This document shows positions 59,891-64,000 of a stretch of 64,000 nucleotides of DNA, one piece after another (the stretch's first letter is position 1; every line of letters begins with the position of its first letter). The DNA is taken from assembly GCF_006402735.1 (NCBI RefSeq), contig NZ_CP017174.1:5149001-5213000 (forward strand). The letters are read 5' to 3'. A program made the translations under genes and the position numbers. This DNA comes from Myxococcus xanthus (GTDB taxonomy: Bacteria; Myxococcota; Myxococcia; Myxococcales; Myxococcaceae). The notes beneath the pieces are model-generated. The model made no database searches and had not been told where the DNA came from. It saw nothing but the letters and a program-made list of their open reading frames with translations.

Positions 59891-60472
59891 ATGTCGACGC
59901 CCGTGCCCGACCGCCTCCGCCTGCCCTTCCACTTCGACGCCGCGCCGCTCCAGCAGGAACTCGCGGCATTGCCCGCCGAGGCGTGGGTTCCCCACTTCAA
60001 CAAGCGCGAATACGAAGGCGAGTGGAGCGGCGTGCCCCTGCGCTCCATTGGCGGCATGGAAGGCCGCATCTATCCAGACCCGGCGGGCCGCGAGCGATAC
60101 GCCGACACGCCGCTGATGGCGCGCTGCCCCGCGTTCCGCGCAGTGCTGGCCACGTTTCAGTGCCCCGTCGGCGCCGCGCGTCTGCTGAAGCTCGCGGCGG
60201 GCGCGCGCATCCGCGAGCACACTGACTACAACCTGGGCTACGCGGACGGCGAGGTGCGGCTCCACGTGCCCATCACCACGCACCCCGATGTGGCCTTCTT
60301 CCTCGGAGGCGAGCGCGTCATCCTCCAGCCCGGTGAGTGCTGGTACCTGGACTTCAACCGTCCCCACCGGGTGGACAACCCCAGCGACACCGACCGCGTC
60401 CACCTGGTGCTGGACTGCGACGTGAACGACTGGCTGCGAGACGTCTTCATGGGGGCCGTGAATGGGCGCTGA
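59891..60472 (+). CDS. Aspartyl/asparaginyl beta-hydroxylase-family dioxygenase
   Basis: 193 residues. Cupin-type 2-oxoglutarate/iron enzyme: His110 and Asp112 in IREHTDYNLGY, distal His159 in FNRPHRVDN, and RVHLVLDCDVNDW binding the cosubstrate. Related enzymes hydroxylate Asp or Asn in proteins and peptides. ATG follows GAGGAGC. It overlaps the next gene by 11 nt, so the hydroxylase and the Nif11-like protein are translated together. Confidence 0.85.
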   Translation: MSTPVPDRLRLPFHFDAAPLQQELAALPAEAWVPHFNKREYEGEWSGVPLRSIGGMEGRIYPDPAGRERYADTPLMARCPAFRAVLATFQCPVGAARLLKLAAGARIREHTDYNLGYADGEVRLHVPITTHPDVAFFLGGERVILQPGECWYLDFNRPHRVDNPSDTDRVHLVLDCDVNDWLRDVFMGAVNGR

Positions 60473-60668
60473 GGCCTTCGAGCGCTTCCGTCTCCGCGTC
60501 CTGGAGGACGTCACGCTCCAGGAGGCACTCCGCGAGACTCCGGACACCACGGCCTTCGTGGCACGCGCCGTCGAACTGGGCGCCATGCACGACTGCCACT
60601 TCACCGCCGAGGACATCCACGAAGCCCTGCGCACCGCTCGCCGGGTCTGGCGGGAGCGATGGATATGA
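60462..60668 (+). CDS. Nif11-domain small protein (leader-peptide-like)
   Basis: 68 residues, all of them a Nif11-like domain: AFERFRLRVLEDVTLQEALR, DTTAFVARAVELG, CHFTAEDIHEAL. In many RiPP precursors this domain is the leader that recruits modifying enzymes and is followed by a GG motif and a core peptide. Here no GG motif and no core follow; the protein ends RRVWRERWI. It lies between, and overlaps, a hydroxylase gene and a sulfotransferase-like gene, so it may be their substrate or their carrier/recognition subunit. Confidence 0.75.
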   Translation: MGAEAFERFRLRVLEDVTLQEALRETPDTTAFVARAVELGAMHDCHFTAEDIHEALRTARRVWRERWI

Positions 60669-61657
60669 CACCAGACCTGGAGGGCTGGGTGCCCGCGCGC
60701 ATCCACGTGGACGGCGGGCAACCGCGCGTGGACTGGTGCCACATGGGAGGCCAGCGATTCACGGACCCGTTCTTCGACGAAACGCTGGAACGGCGGCTCC
60801 GCCACCCATTCGCCCTGCTCTTCCGGCATCAGACGTCCATGGACGCGCTGGTGGCACGACAAGCCGAGAAGCCCGGCCTGCCAGTGCGCGGGCTCGTCTT
60901 CCACATGTCCCGCTGCGGCTCCACGCTGGTGGCGCAGCTGCTGGCCGCGCTGCCGCGCCACATCGTGCTGACCGAAGCCGGCCCCGTGGACACGGTGCTG
61001 CGCGCGCACCAGCACGTGCCAGGCGTCACGGACACGCAGCGCATCGAATGGCTGCGCGCGGTGGTGGGAGCCCTGGGACAGCAGCGCCATCCGGAGGAGC
61101 ACGCGGTGTTCCTCAAGCTGGACGCGTGGCACATCATGGAGCTCCCGCTGCTGCAGCGCGCCTTCCCCGGTGTGCCGTGGATGTTCCTCTACCGGGATCC
61201 GGTCGAGGTCATGGCGTCGCATCAAAATCACCGGGGCGCGCACATGCTCCCAGGACTGCTGAACCCCGCGCACCTGGGCCTGGAGCCCGGACAACTCGAA
61301 GGCATGCCCCTGGACGAGTACGGCGCGCGCGTCCTCGCTGCCATCTGCGACGCGGGCCTACGAGGCTATCGCGCGCGGACAGCCCAGGCGCGGCTGATGG
61401 ACTACCGGCAGCTCCAGCCGGAAGGCCCACGGGTGCTCACGGAGCTGTTCGCTCTCGAGCTGACGGCCGAGGACACCCCGCGCTTGCGCGACGTCTTGGA
61501 GCGGAACGCGAAGAACCCCGTGCTGCCCTTCGAAGACGACACGGAGGAGAAGGCTCGCCGCGTCTCATCGCATGGGCGGGCCCTGGCGGAGCAATGGGGC
61601 CGTCCCATCCACGACGCGCTGGAAGCCGAACGCCTGCGCGGGAATGTTGGGACGTAG
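60665..61657 (+). CDS. Sulfotransferase-like protein
   Basis: 330 residues from ATG 60665, which overlaps the previous stop as ATGA and has GGAG 8 nt upstream (ATG 60659 is possible). The PAPS 5'-phosphosulfate loop reads LVFHMSRCGSTLVAQLLA and the 3'-phosphate site MFLYRDPVEVMASHQN; the rest is helical. These are sulfotransferase family signatures; the acceptor is unknown. The N-terminal ~75 residues (GWVPARIHVDGGQPRVDW, RHPFALLFRHQTSMDAL) are an extra, unassigned region. The gene forms a tight three-gene unit with the hydroxylase and Nif11 genes. Confidence 0.8.
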   Translation: MTPDLEGWVPARIHVDGGQPRVDWCHMGGQRFTDPFFDETLERRLRHPFALLFRHQTSMDALVARQAEKPGLPVRGLVFHMSRCGSTLVAQLLAALPRHIVLTEAGPVDTVLRAHQHVPGVTDTQRIEWLRAVVGALGQQRHPEEHAVFLKLDAWHIMELPLLQRAFPGVPWMFLYRDPVEVMASHQNHRGAHMLPGLLNPAHLGLEPGQLEGMPLDEYGARVLAAICDAGLRGYRARTAQARLMDYRQLQPEGPRVLTELFALELTAEDTPRLRDVLERNAKNPVLPFEDDTEEKARRVSSHGRALAEQWGRPIHDALEAERLRGNVGT

Positions 61658-61774
61658 CGCGAGCCACCTACGCCCGGCGCTACCGGGCCAGGGCCGCCTG
61701 CTCGGCATTGCCTGTGGTCACCGCCATGCTCCGGCCGAAGTCCCGCGGCACGCCAACCGCCACGGCGCGCTCGC

Positions 61775-62272
61775 TCAGTGCCGTCCTCGCGCCGCGACGG
61801 CGTCCTGGATGAGCCCGGCGAGCAGCATGAGGGACTTCGGATCCTTGCTCGCGCGCACGCGCCACGACCCGGCGCGGGTATGCAGCACCAGCCGGTACGA
61901 CTCCTCGGCGAGGACGAGCCGCGCGATGCAGCCGAAGATGACCATGACGACGGCGATCAACGCCGCCTCATAGCCCCCCTTCGCCGTGCTGCTGGAGACG
62001 GACAGCGCGGACAGGGCCGGCAGCCCCACGCTCATGCACAGGCCCAGCGTGGCCAACACAGGAACCATGCGAGGCGTGCGCCGCACCGTCTCCACCCGCT
62101 GGACGTCCGCGAGCAGCAGCGTCCTGCCCCGGGCGACGACCCGCTCGGTCGTCACCCGCAGGCCGGCGTCCTGGAAGAGCGGCACTTCGGAAGGAGCGGG
62201 CGGCGCAACAAGCGGGCGGTCCGGATACGCGGGAGTGGCGGGCACCGCGGACACGGCGAGAGGCTCAATCAT
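61775..62272 (-). CDS. Small membrane protein, DUF6232-like
   Basis: 165 residues, ATG 62272. A Pro/Ala-rich start, then VPLFQDAGLRVTTERVVARG and TLLLADVQRVETVRRTP as a short beta unit, two hydrophobic helices (~85-105 and ~115-135), then ESYRLVLHTRAGSWRVRAS and a C-terminal helix. The strand-two-helices-strand order resembles DUF6232 membrane proteins; this is a motif-level guess. It overlaps the pseudo-receiver gene by 8 nt. Confidence 0.65.
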   Translation of the reverse strand: MIEPLAVSAVPATPAYPDRPLVAPPAPSEVPLFQDAGLRVTTERVVARGRTLLLADVQRVETVRRTPRMVPVLATLGLCMSVGLPALSALSVSSSTAKGGYEAALIAVVMVIFGCIARLVLAEESYRLVLHTRAGSWRVRASKDPKSLMLLAGLIQDAVAARGRH

Positions 62273-62678
62273 GGGACGACTCGGTGGACGGCGGCACGGC
62301 CCCGCCGGGAGAGATGAATACGGAACTCGGATGACCTGGAACGTGGGCCAGCAACACCCGGCGCAGCTCACCGAGCGGCCGGCCCAGCGCGAAACAGTCG
62401 CGGGCGCCCAGCCGCAGGGCGAGTCCCACCAGCCGCTCATCGGCGAAGGGCACCAACACGATGATGGGCCCCTGGGGCGAAAGCTCCCGGGCGCGCTGAA
62501 GCCGACGCTGGAGACTCTCACCGCGCTCGACGTGGACGAGCACGAGGTCCGGACACCCACCCGCCGGCGCGCCCGACTCCAGCGCGATGCCCAGCTCGGC
62601 CAGCACGTCCATCAGGAGCGAGCTGAGCGACGCATCCCCTCCGAGCAGGAGGGCACGGGCGATGGACGAGGACTTCAC
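62265..62678 (-). CDS. Pseudo-receiver domain protein
   Basis: 137 residues, GTG start at 62678. The CheY-like alternation of strands and helices is recognisable (ARALLLGGDASLSSLLMDVL, CPDLVLVHVERG, GPIIVLVPFADERLVGLALR, GARDCFALGRPLGELRRVL). At the phosphorylation site there is HVERG instead of Asp, and RP replaces the usual KP, so phosphorylation is not expected. It lies 120 nt after the sigma-54 activator gene and behind a good -24/-12 match. Confidence 0.6.
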   Translation of the reverse strand: MKSSSIARALLLGGDASLSSLLMDVLAELGIALESGAPAGGCPDLVLVHVERGESLQRRLQRARELSPQGPIIVLVPFADERLVGLALRLGARDCFALGRPLGELRRVLLAHVPGHPSSVFISPGGAVPPSTESSHD

Positions 62679-62690
62679 GTTGCAACATCA

Positions 62691-62753
62691 AGCAATGCCC
62701 ATGCCCGCTGTCCCCGCCCCGAGAGCCCGGGCAACGTGCGGGCGAACCGTTGC
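62691..62753 (-). promoter_or_regulatory. Candidate sigma-54 promoter with upstream inverted repeat
   Basis: Minus-strand GGGCATGGGCATTGCT (62706-62691) matches TGGCACG-N4-TTGCW at 10 of 12 positions; predicted start ~62680. An inverted repeat GCAACG-N11-CGTTGC (62731-62753) lies 51-73 nt upstream of the start, a possible activator site. The gene for a sigma-54 activator ends at 62801. Confidence 0.55.
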
Positions 62754-62800
62754 ATCACGCCAGACGTCCCTGGCGGATTACCACGGTGTCCAGAGCGCCC

Positions 62801-64000
<1,200 letters not shown>

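Noticed and set aside
57027-59969. A 980-codon open frame on the minus strand
   Set aside because: It is antisense to the CHASE2 and receiver-GAF genes, is Arg/Gln/His-rich without any domain, and arises from high-GC third-position bias.
58811-61294. An 827-codon minus-strand frame
   Set aside because: It runs antisense through four well-supported genes and has no recognisable domain.
61671-61689. Short inverted repeat after the sulfotransferase gene
   Set aside because: The 6-bp stem GCCCGG/CCGGGC without a T-run is too common in such GC-rich DNA to call a terminator.

Overview
The window is high-GC DNA (well above 65% by eye) of a myxobacterium, most likely from the Myxococcus/Corallococcus/Pyxidicoccus group. 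The inference rests on the density of two-component and sigma-54 activator genes, the alanine/lysine-rich histone-H1-like tails, the mix of GTG and ATG starts with strong GGAGG sites, and a globin-coupled histidine kinase whose key residues match the characterised Anaeromyxobacter system. No tRNA, rRNA, insertion sequence, prophage or CRISPR array was seen. Almost every base is coding or short regulatory spacer.

Layout. 1-5.8 kb: end of a GIN-domain adhesin-like protein, a small DUF3185 membrane protein, RNase R with an H1-like tail, and a protein with an H1-like N-terminus and a chagasin-like C-terminus. 5.9-8.9 kb: moeA, ribA and a metallo-beta-lactamase-fold hydrolase. 8.8-15.7 kb (minus): lipoate-centred genes, namely a LipB-Nudix fusion coupled to a TPR/ClpX-zinc-finger/ATPase protein, an E2 acyltransferase, lipA and lpdA. 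15.8-17.4 kb: two uncharacterised genes. 17.7-25.1 kb (minus): a complete nine-gene histidine operon hisG-D-C-H-A-B-F-N-IE in which every junction overlaps by 1-4 nt. It is preceded by a histidine-rich leader peptide and an intrinsic terminator, i.e. a classical attenuator. 25.2-31.5 kb: thiO, an HD-GYP response regulator, moaA, a DUF4870 protein and thiC behind a TPP riboswitch. 31.7-36.9 kb: CBS protein, SLC13-type transporter, OsmC-like protein, an NtrC-type regulator and a membrane protein. 36.9-39.3 kb: a BlaI/M56 pair with palindromic operators over the promoter. 39.3-42.3 kb (minus): a globin-coupled kinase, a double-receiver regulator and a receiver-kinase hybrid. 42.7-49.1 kb: LysR regulator, RCC1-repeat lipoprotein, BON/SRPBCC membrane protein, small proline-rich protein, phosphoribosyltransferase and fatty acid desaturase. 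49.3-53.3 kb: PAS kinase, NtrC-type regulator and single-domain receiver. 53.4-58.0 kb: an envelope module of OmpA/TSP3 protein, FecR-domain protein and a CHASE2 protein without an output domain. 58.1-61.7 kb: a receiver-GAF-degenerate GGDEF protein, then three overlapping genes for an Asp/Asn beta-hydroxylase, a Nif11-type small protein and a sulfotransferase-like protein. 61.8-64.0 kb (minus): a pseudo-receiver, a small membrane protein and a truncated sigma-54 activator.

The most interesting signals are: (1) the histidine leader/attenuator; (2) the hydroxylase-Nif11-sulfotransferase cassette, which looks like a minimal peptide-modification system; (3) good -24/-12 (sigma-54) promoter matches in front of the globin-kinase operon, where three inverted repeats lie at enhancer distance, and directly downstream of sigma-54 activator genes; (4) the coupled ClpX-zinc-finger/ATPase and LipB-Nudix genes; (5) the BlaI-type promoter fully covered by a perfect palindrome. 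All functional calls come from reading motifs in the sequence; no database search was run.
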